Source of the DNA: Lindgomyces ingoldianus
Lineage: Eukaryota; Ascomycota; Dothideomycetes; Pleosporales; Lindgomycetaceae
Length of the DNA: 64,000 nucleotides
Direction of reading: 5' to 3'
Assembly: GCF_010093535.1 (NCBI RefSeq)
Contig: NW_022985211.1
Span: 39,766-103,765, forward strand
Part shown: positions 46,770-60,882 of the stretch, piece after piece
Numbering within the stretch: position 1 is the stretch's first letter
Layout: the number at the start of each line of letters is the position of its first letter
Notes under the pieces: generated by a model
Databases searched by the model: none
The model's input: only the letters and a program-made list of their open reading frames with translations
Told to the model about the DNA's origin: nothing
Program-made: the position numbers and the translations under genes

Positions 46770-48095
46770 TGTAACAGCGCAGGCAAGACAATAGGTCTAA
46801 ATGCAGTAGGAATCCACTTAGAGGCATATAGAAGTCCGTGGGGACTTAATAACCTAGGAATCTTATTAACACCTATAGGCCTTGTACAAAGGATATTAGA
46901 AAACTACTAAGCTAGCTAAAAGAAGGGGTGTAACTAAATACTTAGAAACATAAAGGTAACTGCAGGGGACAAGGTTAAGTTATAGTTAGGGCTAATATAA
47001 GAACTCTTTAGATAGGTTCTAAGCAACCTAAGATAAAATAAATTATAAGAATTATTACACTACCTTTTTCTATATAGGCTAATGGTTTTTATTTATAGTG
47101 TATAAGAAATATTTAAAACTAATTTAAAACTAATTTAGACAAAATAGAATAAAGTAATAACTTTTTAATAAAAAATTTTTATTACTAAAAAATAAACTAA
47201 AAACCTAATACTAATATAATGCTTTTATTATAATGTTTTTATTTAGTAGTAACTAGTAGTGTAGTTATTAATAGAGTAAATTTATTATTTATTATAATAA
47301 GTGTTTACTTACCTTACTTATATAGTTTAGTTAATGTTATTAATGTTTTTTTAAGCTATTATTAAATCTTTACTGCGTAAGTATTATTATACACCTAATA
47401 TTTAATAGCTTAGTCTGCTAACTAATTATAGTATTAAAAAAACTACTATACTACTTTACACCTCTTTTAGAACCTTTTTAAAGGCTATTTAAGTTATTTA
47501 CTTTTAGGCTACCTAAGCCTTTACTTATAGCCTTTAAGTTAAGTTCTTTTTTTAGTTCTTTAAATTAAAGAAATATAAGTATTATACTTTATATAATAAA
47601 AAGTATAACTTTATATAAATAGAGTTTAATACAACTAAGGTATAGTTTACTAACGCGCGCGTAAGTCTTTTTTTATTATAAATTTTTGTTTTTAGTTTTG
47701 TAAAGCTATCTTAAGCTATAGGCAGCAGCCTAAAATATAAAAAAGTAAAAAAAAAAAAAAGGCTTTTAAAGCTATTTTAGAGTTTACTTAAAACTTAGTG
47801 TAGGTAGTATAAGTTATAAAAAGTTAGAAAGCTAGTCTTTCTATAGCTAGTGTCTAGGTAGCCTTATTCTACTAAATTATTAAGCTGCTCTGTTAAGTTT
47901 TAGCTTTAAAAGCTTTAGTGTCTAACTTTAGGCAGATATTATAGCGCTTTTAGGTAGCTAAGAATAAAGCAGAGAAAGTTTTTTTTAAAAAAAAAAGTCT
48001 AAAAGTGTTTAACAGCTTACTATTAAACCTTTTTAGCATTATATCTATTAAGTTATAATAACATTATATATTACTATAAATTAGCTTTTTACTTT
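46770..48095 (-). mobile_element. Gypsy family G, 3' end of copy G2
   Basis: A 290-bp LTR (46770-47059, TGTAACAGCGCAGG to AATTATTACA) followed by about 1.0 kb matching the interior of G1 adjacent to its left LTR (54263-55370). The interior is cut at 48096 by pogo A5. The rest of G2 should lie beyond A5, outside the window. The candidate TSD pentamer CTAAT (46765-46769) cannot be checked. Confidence 0.82.
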
Positions 48096-48219
48096 TAACG
48101 TACCTAACAGGTTGGCCGGCCACTTTTGCCAAGCCCCCACTAAAACTACCCTATTCTAGCGCAAAACAGCCTACTCTAGCCCTATATAAAGCAATACAAC
48201 ATAATATATTATTTAGAGT

Positions 48220-48537
48220 TGTCACGGTATCCTCCCCGGATCCCAGACATAACTGTATTGGACGCGTACTAGAGTATTATTAGTGCACGTCTGACACAAA
48301 CACAACACAACACAGACATAAACTTAAGCATAAACTGCCTTAACACTAACTAAACTTAGAATAAGCTTAATTTATACTTAAAGCGCTTAGACTTTTAAGC
48401 TAAGTATTTAATTACTAATTTTTTTCTAAACTTTTTTATTTCTTACATAATATCTTATACTTACTATAATACCTTATGTAGTAATTAAACTAGACCTTTG
48501 CAAAGCTTTATAACCTTACTTGTGCATAATTATAACA
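48220..48537 (+). repeat. 5' LTR of gypsy F
   Basis: Starts TGTCACGGTATCCTCCCCGG and ends ATAACA. Outer left end unmutated, inner part mutated. Confidence 0.92.
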
Positions 48538-48699
48538 TTATATTATGTTAAAACTTTAGCTAAGAATAGCCTCTAAATTTAATTTAATAAGCTTAGTACT
48601 TATATAACTCTAAGCTATTAAAGTAAGCTAAAAAGCTATCTAAAAAGCGCTTACTTTATAAAAAAGCTACTACATTATAAGCTTTAAAGCTTTTTAAAA

Positions 48700-49720
48700 A
48701 AACTTTAAAGAATAGCTTTATATTATTAAGTAGTCTATTTCTACTTTAACTTTTATTATAGTAGTAAGAACTAAGAACTTACTAGCTTTAAAGCTTACCT
48801 AGAAGTTTAGAGATAGCTTAACTTTTTTCTGCTTAACACTGCCTATAACCTGTAACTTTTTTAACTTAGTAATAAAATTTAACTAACTTCTTAATCCCCT
48901 ACTGTTTAATAGAAAATAGAAAGACCTACTTTTTTTTTATATAAGCTTTAATACAAACTTAAAAAAAATGTAGACTAATTTCTCTTTAAACACTCTTAGT
49001 TACTATATGCCTACTTTTAACTTAACTATAACATAATAGCCTTAATTAACTTACTAATAAATAAAGATATTATTAACTTAAATTAATTTATAGTGTTTTT
49101 ATAAGTAACTTATAAAAACTTAAATAAAAAGTTAACAGCCCTAAGTTACCTAAACACCTTATAATAAAAAAAAAAAGCTTTACTTTACACTTTACTAAGT
49201 TTTACTAACTTGCATTTAATATAGGCCTAAATAAAATAAGTCTAATTATAGCCTTATATAACTCCCTTTTAACTAAACTATAACGCGCTATAGTAGGAGA
49301 ACCCCTTTTAAACAACCTTAATATGTATGTAAACCTAATTACTACCTATAATAATAACATAAGGTTCCTTTTTATATAAGCCTTAATACGCCCCTAAACT
49401 AGCGTAGTTATAAATAAAGACTTTAATGTAATAAAAATTAATTTAAATTATGCTTTAGTTAGTTCTAAAAAGTGTAAAGATTATAAGAAAAAAAGTTAAT
49501 GCTTTAAGTGTAGTAAGTATAGTTATATCTTTTAAAACTGCTTTATTCTTCTTTTTTAAGTCTACGCAAGTAGTGCTGCTAGCACTTATTAAAGATCTTT
49601 ACTATTTTAATCTTATTTTTATAAAGGCTTTAACTTATATTTAAGCTCTAATCTTTTTTACTACTTTTAACATAGCTGCAGCTATAGCAGTAGAAGCCTG
49701 TAAAAAGGCTTGTCCTAGGG
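48700..49720 (+). pseudogene. gypsy F gag, RIP-inactivated
   Basis: The diagnostic part is a zinc knuckle at 49498-49539 reading CFKCSKYSYIF, stop, NC: a C-x2-C-x4-H-x4-C box in which the His codon has become Tyr and an Arg/Gln codon a stop. Upstream sequence is too degraded to place the capsid. Confidence 0.65.
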
Positions 49721-49799
49721 CTAAGTTGCTCTTTAGGACTAATTTAACACTAAATTTCTGCTAACTTATAGGCTAAGTCCCTTACTAATAACTAGAAGT

Positions 49800-52700
49800 A
49801 CTAAGTTAATATTTTTATATGTTTATAATAAAAAACTATATTAGCTTTAATATAAGCTTTTATTAACTTAAAAGTAAATAGCATAGGTTACATTAATAAA
49901 GAACTAGCACATAAACTAAATCTTTAATTAACACTACTTACTTAAATAATTTACCTAACTAGATTTAATAAAAAATAACTTAAAAAAGGTTTTATTTTTT
50001 ATACTATAACTATTATAATTACCTACTAACACTATAAAGAGTAGATTAAGCTTTATGTAATAAACATAAAATGTTATAACTTAATTTTAAAACAACTATA
50101 GCTATATTAGCATAAAGTTACTTTTAATTACTAAGAGTAAGTTCTAAACTTTAACTTTTTTTAATGCTAAAATGTATACTTACGCTTACACCTAAACAAC
50201 ACTTAAATAGCACTTAATATAAAAGGTTTCTAGACTTACTTTCTAATAACTTAGAAAAGAACTACTTAAGTAAAGCTAATAAGTTAGGCCTTTTACTAAG
50301 ATAAGCTATATAAAATAATTTAATAACTACTTAAACTTAAAAAAAAAAAAAGCTTTTAAAGAACTTTTACTTACTTAATTTAAACATAAACTAGGACTTA
50401 AACAGCAGATAGACATCTGCTACATAAGACCTGCCTTATTTATAACTCTAGCTTAATAACTAGATTATAAAATCTACGTAGTTATAATTTCTAATATAGA
50501 CTAAGCTTTAGCTTCTTAAAAACACACTAACTTAAGAATAATAGTCTCTTAAAACTACTATAACTTATTATATATCTTTTTTTAAGACAAGTTTAATAAG
50601 CTTTTAATATAACATTTATATAATTACTAAATAACTTTTAAGCCTAGTAAATAACTTAGTTATAGGCTACTATATAAGATGTTGCTAAATAAATTAAAAG
50701 TGCTTTAAAAATACTTTAATAAGAACCTAAAAAAAAAGTTTATTTAAGCTAGCTTTTTACTAGTAGTGTTACTTATACTATTTATAAAGAAACTTAGGGG
50801 TAGGCTTTAATTCTATGTTAACTACTAAAGACTAAACACTATTACTATTAAAAACTAATACTTAATTTCTTTTTTATAAAAAACTTTAAGCTAACTAAGT
50901 AAAGCAAAGTATTTTATAAAGTTAGATATTATTGCTACCTTTAATAAGCTAAAAATAGTAAAGGGTAATAAGTAGCTAATAGTGTTTTAGACCTAATATA
51001 GACTATTTAAGTACTTAGTAATGCCCTTTAGCTTAGCTAACACGCTTAGTACTTTTTAACATTTTATAAACAACTTGCTTTAACCCTACCTAGACATGTT
51101 CTGCACTGCGTATATTAATAATATTCTAATTTATAGTAATAGCCTTTTAGAGCATAAATAGCATGTACACCTAGTGCTAAAAGCTATAAAAGAAGTAGGT
51201 CTGTAACTTAACATAGATAAATATAAGTTCTACTAATTAAAGGTTATATATTTAGGATATGTAATCTCTATAAATAGCATCTAAATAGACCTTATTAAGG
51301 TTTAAACTATGCTAGATTAGTAATACTTAAAAAATATAAAGAATGTTTAAGCTTTTATAAAATTTACTAACTTTTACTAATAATTTATTAATAACTTTTT
51401 ATAGCTAGTAAGCTCTATAATTACACTTACTAAAAAAGAAGTTTAATTTAACTTTAACTTAAATTACTAATAGTCTTTTAACTAGCTAAAAACAGCTTTT
51501 ACTAAAGCTTTAATACTTTACTACTTTAACTTTAAACTACTAATACTTGTAGAAGCTAATGCCTTAGACTATGTAGTAGTAAGAGTTCTTTTCTAGACTA
51601 AGCTAGATAGGACTATTAGGCCTATTATATACTTCTTAAAAAGAATAAGTTTTATAAAAGGTAATTATAAGATCTATAACAAGAAATTACTTACTATAGT
51701 ACATTACTTTAAATAATAGCAACTTAAACTAAAAGGTGCAGCGCATCTAATATAGGTCTTATCTAACTATAAGAACTTATAGTACTTTATAACTATAAAA
51801 TAACTTAGCTACTAATAAGCTTATTAGTCTAAATACCTATTTTATTTTAATTTTAAGATTACTTATTATTTTAATTAAAATAAAGGGAAACTAGATGCCT
51901 TTATAAAGTAATTCTAAAACGTCCTTACTTAAAAAGAAGTGTAAAAGGCTTAACACTAAACTTTACTTTAACTTAAGCTATTTTTAGACCTTAACTTAAA
52001 TAAAATAAATTAGATAATTAATTAAATTATTACTAATAAGTATTTAAATAATAAATTTATTTAAGAAACTTTAGACTTGCTCTAAAACAGCGCTAGTTAG
52101 TTAAAGAAAGTAACACTAGCTAACTATAAAAACTAAAATAGTAAGCTATATTACTATAACTAACTTATAATTTTTAATTCTAATAAACTAAGAATTAAAC
52201 TACTTTAAATTATACATAACTTGCCTGTTAGAGGACACTTAGGCAGAGGAAAGACTCTTAACCTACTACAGAGAGAGTACTACTGGCCCTGCATGTTCTA
52301 TACTGTACGCTAATACGTATTATGTTGCTATACTTACTGTAAAGTAAAGGCCTTTTAAGAAAGGTATAATAGCCTCCTTAAACTACTTCTAATTTCTAAA
52401 TAAGCTTAAAAAGACATATTAATTAATTTTATTATAAACTTACTTTTATCTAAAGGGTATATAAATATTATAGTAGTTGTTAATTACTTAACTAAGTATT
52501 AACACTTAATACTATGTTTCTCTATAACTGCCTCTAATATAGCCTAGTTATTCTACTAATATATATAGGTTTACTATAGCCTGCCTAACATAATTATATT
52601 AGACAGAGGTACGCAGTTTGTCTTAGCCTTCTAAGATAAACTCTATAAACAACTCTAAATTGTTCTTTATCTATTTATAGCTTTTTACCTAGAGACTAAC

Positions 52701-53540
52701 AGCTAGACTAAGAACATAAACGCTGTAATAAAATAAGTCCTATAAGTGTACATAAACTACTAGTAAAATAACTAAGTAAAATAGTTAGCTACAGCATAGT
52801 TTAAAGCTAATAACATAACATCTAAATTAACATAAGTATCTTTGTTCTTAGCAAACTATAAATACTACCTTTAAATAGAATTTAAACTACTTATAAATAC
52901 TCCCTAACTAACTTATTAATTTATATAAGTAATAGATGTAAATAGACTTATTAATAAAATCTAAAATATATCTAAATATGTTTATAAAAAGCTTACATAG
53001 GCTTAAGCTCTTTAACAAAAGTACACAAACTAATTCTAAACCCTTGCCCCTGCGTATGCAGCTAGCAAGAAGGTCTAGCTAGACACTAGAAATATCTAAA
53101 TAAACTAATAATTAAAGAAACTTAATTAGAAGAACCTTAGCCCCTTTATAGTAGCCTATATAGTTTTATTGCACGCTTACTAATTAATCCTACCTAACAG
53201 CATAAAGATACACTCTGTGTTCTATGTATTATTGCTGCGCTAAGCAGCCTCTAAATCTAACTATCTACCTAGACAGCTAAACCTACTACTTAAACCTATT
53301 ATTATAAATAATAAACTAGAATATGTTGTAGAAGATGTTAAATAGATCTAGTTTAATAAAAAAAAACATATCTATAAATACTTTATAAAATAGACTAGAT
53401 ACAACAAACTGTTATAGGAACCTGTAGAAGCCTTATAAAAGAACTCTGCAGTAACTTAATTCTACGCCTAATACCTATTTAAACTAAACTTATACCCTAA
53501 CAAAGACAACTTAATGCTAGAACTACTAATATAAAGGATT
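49800..53540 (+). pseudogene. gypsy F pol with C-terminal chromodomain, RIP-inactivated
   Basis: RT: KLDIIATFNKL at 50920-50952, LVMPFSLANT near 51020, and YINNILIYSN at about 51110-51140 (YIDD with both Asp changed to Asn). Integrase zinc finger: HNLPVRGHLGRGKTL at about 52205-52250; integrase core IILDRGTQFVLAF at about 52587-52630. Chromodomain near 53300-53440: NNKLEYVVEDV, then FNKKKHIYKYFIK, stop, TRYNKLL, stop, EPVEAL, the fold's aromatic and E-P-V/E-N pattern. The frame ends close to the polypurine tract. Loss of both catalytic Asp and many stops make it inactive. Confidence 0.87.
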
Positions 53541-53565
53541 CCCTTCCTAATAAGGGGGGGGGTAC

Positions 53566-53883
53566 TGTTATAGTATCCTCCCTAGATCCTAGACATAACT
53601 GTATTAGACGTGTACTAGAGTATTATTAGTGCATGTCTAACATAAACACAACATAACATAGACATAAACTTAAGCATAAACTGCCTTAACACTAACTAAA
53701 CTTAGAATAAGCTTAATTTATACCTAAAGCGCTTAGACTTTTAAGCTAAGTATTTAATTACTAATTTTCTTTTAAACCTTTCTGTTCCTCACACAACGTC
53801 TTGTACCTACTATAATACCTCACGTAGTAATTAAACTAGACCTCTGTGAAGCTCTATAACCTTACTCGTGCACAATTGTGACA
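53566..53883 (+). repeat. 3' LTR of gypsy F
   Basis: 318 bp, same length as its partner. Outer right end (53780-53883) preserved: CCTCACACAACGTCTTGTACC-like sequence, against the mutated version in the 5' LTR. Confidence 0.92.
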
Positions 53884-53972
53884 AGAGTCTACTTTTGCTA
53901 CTTTCTTATATATATGTAAGTTATGCCTAGTCTAATTGCACTGCCTATATTACTTTTAACTTAGCTTACTTT

Positions 53973-54262
53973 TGTAACGGCGCAGGCAAGACAATGGGTC
54001 CGAATGCGGTGGGAGTCCACTCAGAGGCATATGGGAGTGCGTGGGGACTCTGAACCTAGGAATGCCATTAACACCTATAGGCCTTATACAAAAAGATATT
54101 AGAAAACTACTAAGCTAGCTACAGGGGCAAGGTGCGACTAAATACATAAGGGAATAGAGGTAACAGTAGGGGACTAGGTTAAGTTATAGTTAGGGCTAAT
54201 ATAGGGACCCTTTAGATAGGATCTAAGCAACCTAAGATAAAACAATTTATAGAATTATTACA
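53973..54262 (-). repeat. 3' LTR of gypsy G1
   Basis: Outer left ~90 bases unmutated (TGTAACGGCGCAGGCAAG), inner part mutated. Confidence 0.92.
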
Positions 54263-55299
54263 CTACCCCCCTTTTTATAAGCTAATAGTTTTTATCTGTA
54301 GTGTGTAGAAAATATTTAAAACTAATTTAAAACTAATTTAGATAAGATATAATAAGTATAACTATTTTAACTAAAATTTTTTATTACTAAGAAATAGACT
54401 AAAAACCTAATACTAATATAATGCCTTTATTATAATGTTTTTGTTTAGTAGTAACTAGCAGTGTAGTTATTATTAATATAGTAAATTTATTATTTATAGC
54501 AATAAGTGTTTACTTACCTTACTTATATAGTCTAGTTAATGTTGTTAGTTTCTTCTTTAGCTATTATCTAAATCTTTACTTTATAGGTATTATTATGCAC
54601 CTAACATTCTATAGCTTAGTCTGCTAACTAATTATAGTATTAAAGAAAATTACTCTGCTGCTCTGCCCCTCTTCTAGAGCCTCTTTAAAGGTGTTTTAAG
54701 TTATTTGCTTTTAGGCTGCCTACGCCCTTACCTGCAGCCTTTAAGTTAAGTTTTTCTTTTAGTCCTTTAAATTAAAGAAATATAAGTATTACACTTTACA
54801 TAATAAAAAATGCAACTTTATATAAATATAGTCTAATACAGCTAGGGTATAGTTTACTAACACGCGCGTAGGTCCTCTTATATTACAAGAAGAAATTCTT
54901 AGTTCTTTAAAGCTATCTTAAGCTATAGGCAGCAGCCTAAAACATAAAGAGTAAGAAGAATAAAGAGGGGGCTTTTAAAGCTATTTTAAAGTTTACTTAA
55001 AACCTAGCGTAGGTAGCGTAGGTTGTAAAGAGCTAGAAGGCTAGGCTTCCTACAGCTAGTGTTTAGGTGGCCTTATTCTACTAGAATACTAAGCTGCTTT
55101 AACAAGTTTTAGCCTTAGAAGCTCTAGTGTCTAACTTTTAAGCAGACATTGCAGCGCTTTTAGGCAGCTAAAGATAAAGTAAAGGGGGTTTAAAGAGAGT
55201 CTAGAGGGGAGGGAGAAGAGAAGAGAGAAAAGGAAGAAGGGCAGAGGAGAAGGAAGAAGAGAGTCTAGAGGTGTCTAACAGCTTACTATTAGACCTTCT

Positions 55300-58200
55300 A
55301 AGCAACATGTCTATAAAGTTGTAATAATATTATATAAAAATATAATCTAACTTTTTACTTTTATACTTTATTATTTGCTAAGTAATCTATGCCTTCTACA
55401 CTAGCTTTAAAAGCCTTAATTTACTTATATAAGGCCTTTAAAGGTCTTAGCTAATTTAAATGCTTATTATAAAAAGCCTTTAGTTTATAAAGAGACCCTA
55501 TAAAATTTAAAGCCTTATACTAGACTAAATTAGAGTTATGTTTTACTTATTTTACCTAGTACTTAAGCATTTTCTAGTAAAGCTTGCTAGCTAGTATTTC
55601 CTCTACTTCCTACTTCTCTACCCTATTAATAGTAATTTTAAAGAGTTTTAAAGGTTCTTGTTCTAAGAGCAGATCCTAAAGGTCTTTATAAAGCACATTT
55701 AGTGCAAAGATGTTATGTATTTTTAACTCTAAAGGTAGCTTTAGGCAGTACAAGTTTCTAACTTATTTAAGTACTTTAAAGAGGCCTTTTTATTATTTAG
55801 ATAGTTTTTAGCTAGGTCTCTAAACAGCTAGGTTCTTAGTGTTTAGATAGACTATATTACTAACCTCTTAGTTAACTAGCTAGTAGTAGCAGTTAACTAT
55901 AGTTTGCATCTAATCCTAGGCCTTTTCTATATAGGTCTTAGCTAACTCCTAGGCTGCATACATGCAGGTTGCTAATGCTAAAGCATTCTTATAATTTAGC
56001 TTGTCTGTGGCTGTAATAGGTTCTATAGAATGTTTCTAGTCCTAGCTTTAACATAGTTTAGAGCTATATAAGACTTAATATAAAAACATTTTAATTATTA
56101 TATAGAGTAAGGTTATCTAAGCCTAATTAATTAGGGGCAGTAAGGAACTCTAGTTATCTTAGTAAAAAAATATAAAAGGCCTTAGTCTTTAATTAATATA
56201 CTTATTTATAATCTTTATTTAGCTATCTGTTTCCTTATAATAAGCAGTAGAAAGCTTAACTTTTATGCTTAAAATTTAATAAAATTTAGACTAGAAACTA
56301 GATATAAACTAAGGTCCTTAATTAAAAATAATAGTTTTAGGTATGTAGCTAAAACAATACACTTATTAAATAAATAAGGCAGCTATTTTTTAGGCGTTAA
56401 TTATTTTATAGCAGGGAATAGAAATAGCTTGTTTAGATATATAATTAATTATAACTATAATCTAGTTATAACTAGACTTGTCTTTAAAGAAATCTTTAAA
56501 GTTAATACATAAGTGCTGCATTAGTTAATTAGAGATTAGAAAGGAGTAGATAAACCCTAAAGTTTAGGTCTGTTTTAGATAAGCTTTATAACAAAGAAAA
56601 TAATTCTATATATATTATTTATAAGTAGCCTCTATACTCTTTTAGTAGTACTTTTAGGCTAGTAACTAATAAGTCTTAGTAGCACTTAAGTGTGCTAAGA
56701 ATACTTAGTTATAAACTTTTTAGATAAGTTAGGTACATAGTAATAAGTCTACTAGCACACATAAGTAGTTAGCATAAAGAAGTAGTCTATTTCCTATTTA
56801 AGAATAGTAGAGTAAGAGTTCTTACTTTTACATAAAAAAGGCTTAATTTTTTTAAAGTAATATGTTAATTAATTTTAAAGAATCTAGAAACATAACCTAG
56901 TCTAGTTCTTTTATAATGTTTAGTGTAGCTACTTAAGTTGTTATTTAAGTAATATAGTACTAGGCTAGTTTAGAGTTAATTTAAAAGTGCAGTTAGTGCA
57001 GTTCTAGTAAGACTCTTAACTTATTATTAGTTTAAGCTGCTTTTAAATTTTCTACATCTTATTTATAATAACTAAGAATGTCTGCCCTAGTGTTATTCTT
57101 ACTAGAGGTGTACTTAATTTAGAAGTAATACTAAGCTAACTTTTTAGCTTAATAGACTTAACAAGCATTTAGCACTTTTATTATTATAAAGTACTTTAAT
57201 AAATAATAATTAGTATATACTAGAGTGCTTATTACTATAAATATAAGCTTAGCCTTTTATTATTTAAACATAGTAATAATTGCAAATAGCTTTTTATTAT
57301 GTATCTTCTAGTTTAGCTCTAAACTAGATAGGACCTTACTATAGAATAATACAGGGCACTAATTTCTATCTGCTTATTCTTAAAAAAGAACTTCTACTAC
57401 TACTCTATTAAAAGTGTTAGTTTTAATTTTAGTTTACAACATAAAGTTAAAATAGCAGAGTGTAAGTATACTTAGTAGTGTAAACTTTAGCTTTTTAAAA
57501 GCTACATTACACTCTAAAGTTTATATAAAAAAAGTAGTAGGGCTCTAAAGCGCAATAATTAGTTTTACTATATAAAAGAATTTTAAAACAAATTGCTAAT
57601 AAAATCTAGTAAAGCCTAAAAAGAATTTCACACCTGTTATAGTAGTAGGCGCCTGCTAGTTGCGTAGCACCTCTACTTTCTCTAAGTTAACCTTTAGTCC
57701 TTTGTTTAAAAGTATATAGCTAAAATACCTTATTTAAGTAATATAAAATTTACTTTTTTTAATCTTTACTTATAATTCTGCTTACTAGAGCCTTTCTAAG
57801 ACTTTCTTAACATAGAGAATGTAAGTTGCCTTATTTTTAAAGTAAATAAAAATGTTATTAAGATAAGTAATGTAAAAATTATCTAAATAGTTAATTAATA
57901 TATTATTTATATAGCGCTAGTAAGTTGCTAGACTATTGCACAATTTAAAAAGCAAAACTTTACACTTATAAGTTCTATATTATGTCTAAAAGGTAGTACA
58001 CTTCTTAAAGCTTAGATTTATTCTAATCTTATTAAAGGCTGCGCAAATATTAAACTTAGTAAAGATTACTACCTTAGTAGGTCTTAATAAAAGTTTGTCT
58101 ATGCGTAGTATTAAATACACATTTTTATAGGTAAGAGTGTTAAGTTTATAGTAATTAACGTAGATACATAAGTTGCTATTTAGTTTTTATACATAAAAGA

Positions 58201-59000
58201 TAGAAGATGTAAAAAGGCTCTAACTCTACTTAATAAAGCTATATTTTAAATTATTTATAATGTATTTCTTTGTTACCTTTAGCTCTTTAAGGTTCTGTTT
58301 GTACAACAGACTATAACTGTTAGGAAGAGGCTCTGTAAGAACAATCTTATAGTTATATAGACAATGTACTAGTAGCTAGTAAGCTACTGTGTAGCTAAAT
58401 ACATCTTAGTACTAATAGTATTTAAAGGGTAATTAGAGGTTTACTAATGCTTTAGTTTTACATTTAGCGTTTAACTATAAAGCTTACTTATCTTTAATTA
58501 ACTACTTAATTTTATAAATAGAAGTTAAAAAAAACTTATTTTTCTTTCTTTTTATGTTAAAATAAAAAGCATTTGCTAAAATTAAGGCAATAGTAGCTAA
58601 ATAGACTTCCTTTAGACCTGTTCTAGACTTCTTAATAAATAGGTAGAAGAATAATTTAAGTGTCTTTAGACTGTAGACAATAGAAGATCTATATAATTTT
58701 AGTAGCCTTAGTAAACTCTTAATGCAGTAGATTGTTAGGCTGCATAACTACTAAAATTAGTCCTTTTTCTATAGTGTGTTATGTTGTCTAATATCTAGCT
58801 CTACTTCTTTATTATGTGTAGGCTAGGTTAATTATATAAGCAAAGGTAGTAAAAGTTTGTAGGTAGGCAGATATTTACTAGGCTATATAATCTAATTTCT
58901 CTCTGTATCTAGATAGAGTTTAAAACAATATAACTATTTAATGCTAATAATGCAATCCTAGGAGCTAAGGTCTATAATAACAAAAAGGCAGTTTTAGATG
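55300..59000 (-). pseudogene. gypsy G1 pol (RT, RNase H, integrase), RIP-inactivated
   Basis: Minus strand. RT block around 57880-58200: VLLFKLCN, YINNILINYLDNFYITYLNNIFIYF (about 57840-57920), where YLNN is the mutated YLDD motif. It is followed by the thumb and the RNase H connection (EKVEVLRNWQAP near 57680). Integrase C-terminal region about 55650-56030 (KYLNKLETC and adjacent). Stops at Gln codons throughout. I did not find a chromodomain at its end. Confidence 0.8.
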
Positions 59001-60700
59001 CTTCTTCTATTAATTTATATATATAGGCAGATATACTAGTAGACAGGGACTTAGATCTAATCTTAAAAGCCCTTAACTATAACTTTAAATAGTAAGCGTT
59101 AGATAAGGACATAAAGGCATTAGAATAATAACTTAGTAGTTAGTAAGTTAATAAATAAAAAACTATAAGCGCTAGTATTAACTAAAAGATTTAAATAAAC
59201 TCTAATGCTTTTTAAATACAAAACAGTAGAAACTTAGAAGTGTTTTCTTCTAAACAAGTGTAATAAATTAATGTTTAATAGATTATACTTACTTAAGCCT
59301 AAGATAAAAAGTTTCTCTAGGTGTTACTATTTCTTATCTAGAAAGCATCTAGGTTGTAATTATTTACATCTATAAACTCTTCTTTAAATTTCTATTGCTT
59401 TACCTTAATTTCTTATACTCTAGAGATAAGGCAGTTACTAGTAAAATATTTTAGTTTTCTATAATTATAATAGTTGCTAGGAGTTATCTGTCTTTCTAGG
59501 GCAGGTGTCTAGCTAGATTGTCTATAGGTAACTAAGGTAGACTAGGGTACTAACAGAGGTGCAGGTTAGGGTGCACTAGAATAGTATACTGCCTTAGATG
59601 TATTACTAGAAACCTTTTAAGACTAATCTATACTAGGTCTAACAGTAGACTGTTAGGTAAGATTAACAGTTTACTCTAAAATAGTAAAAGTATTCCTTCT
59701 TTCTATGTTGTAGGCTGTTAGGTAGGCTACTATAGTCTTAAAAAAGCCTTTTTAAGTGTGCTTAAAACCTAAGTTTAGTACTCTTAGGCTAGGCAGTATC
59801 TTCTTTTATAGGTAAAAGAACTATTTTAACTTTAATACAGACCCTTTAACAGCAGCACTAATAAAGTAAGCTTTAAAAGTAAAGAACGCTTCTCTTTTAC
59901 TTATCTTTAAAGTTTAAAACGCTTGTTACACCTCTGTCTCTTTATTACTAGTAATAAAGTAAGTTTATAAGAGCTTAATTATTTTTTTTATGTTTTTAAA
60001 CTAAAAGTAATCTAATTTAGCTAGGTATCTAGGCTCTAGGTATTCCTTCGCGATACTAGCAGTGTGTCCCTATACTAGCGCTATGCGTGCGCGCTTACTC
60101 TAATAGTAATCTACATTAATGTTAAGTCTATCTATAATAAAGGCTTACTATTATTTAAATGTAGGTTTTTTACTATCTATAAAGTTCTTAATCTTAGGCG
60201 TGTGTTTAGTAAGGTAGCTTTAAAGAAGCTTAAGAGTGCCTAAAAAGTCTCTTACTATTAGAGTAGTAAAAGTAATTTAAGGCATTATTAAAGGTAATTT
60301 AGTAGTTAGTAGGGGATAATTAAGACTAACAGTTTTTAATCTAGTTAGCTGTTTAATTTATGCTCTTAATTAAGTAACTTAGTTCTTAAGGGCTAAGCTA
60401 CTAAGGTTTAACTTTAAATCTAGTAGGTTTTTAGCTTTAGGTCTTATAAAAGAGGGTTTAGCTGTTAAGGTTAGTAGTTATTTAGTTCTAAGAGCAGGCA
60501 TCTTGCCTTAGCTGCAGCTAGAATAGGTTGCAGTCTTTATAATAGAATCTAATAGTAGTTAAAAGTTAGGCATTAGTAGTTATCTTTAATTCTAATAAGT
60601 TATTAGTAGTCTTTAAGTTTCTATCTTAGCGCACTTTTTACAACTTTTTTAAAGGTAATCTTAATTATAGAGGATAGGAAGTTTTAAACCTAAAGGCTTT
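59000..60700 (-). pseudogene. gypsy G1 gag, RIP-inactivated
   Basis: A minus-strand zinc knuckle near 59435-59490 reads YYNYRKLKYFTSNC: the C-x2-C-x4-H-x4-C pattern with two Cys and the His all changed to Tyr. Upstream to about 60700 the gag body is too degraded for motif calls. Confidence 0.6.
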
Positions 60701-60882
60701 AGTTAACAGAAGGTCTTTAGAATTCTGTCTATACTAACTAAATAATTTAATGTAATAGTGTGTAAAAAATTATAACTTAAACTAAATTAAACACTTTTTA
60801 AAACTTAGACATAGTTAAATAAATAATTAATATAATATTATTAATAAAGCTGTTACTAGCAAAAGTAAGTTTTTTAATATAA

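Larger units (their letters stand above)
48220..53883 (+). mobile_element. Ty3/gypsy chromovirus-type element F (complete)
   Basis: 5664 bp; LTRs of 318 bp at 48220-48537 and 53566-53883; perfect TSD AGAGT (48215-48219, 53884-53888). Polypurine tract AAGGGGGGGGG ends just before 53566. Domain order gag, RT, RNase H, integrase, chromodomain. RIP is heavy inside and absent at the outermost ~90 bp of each LTR. Confidence 0.93.
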
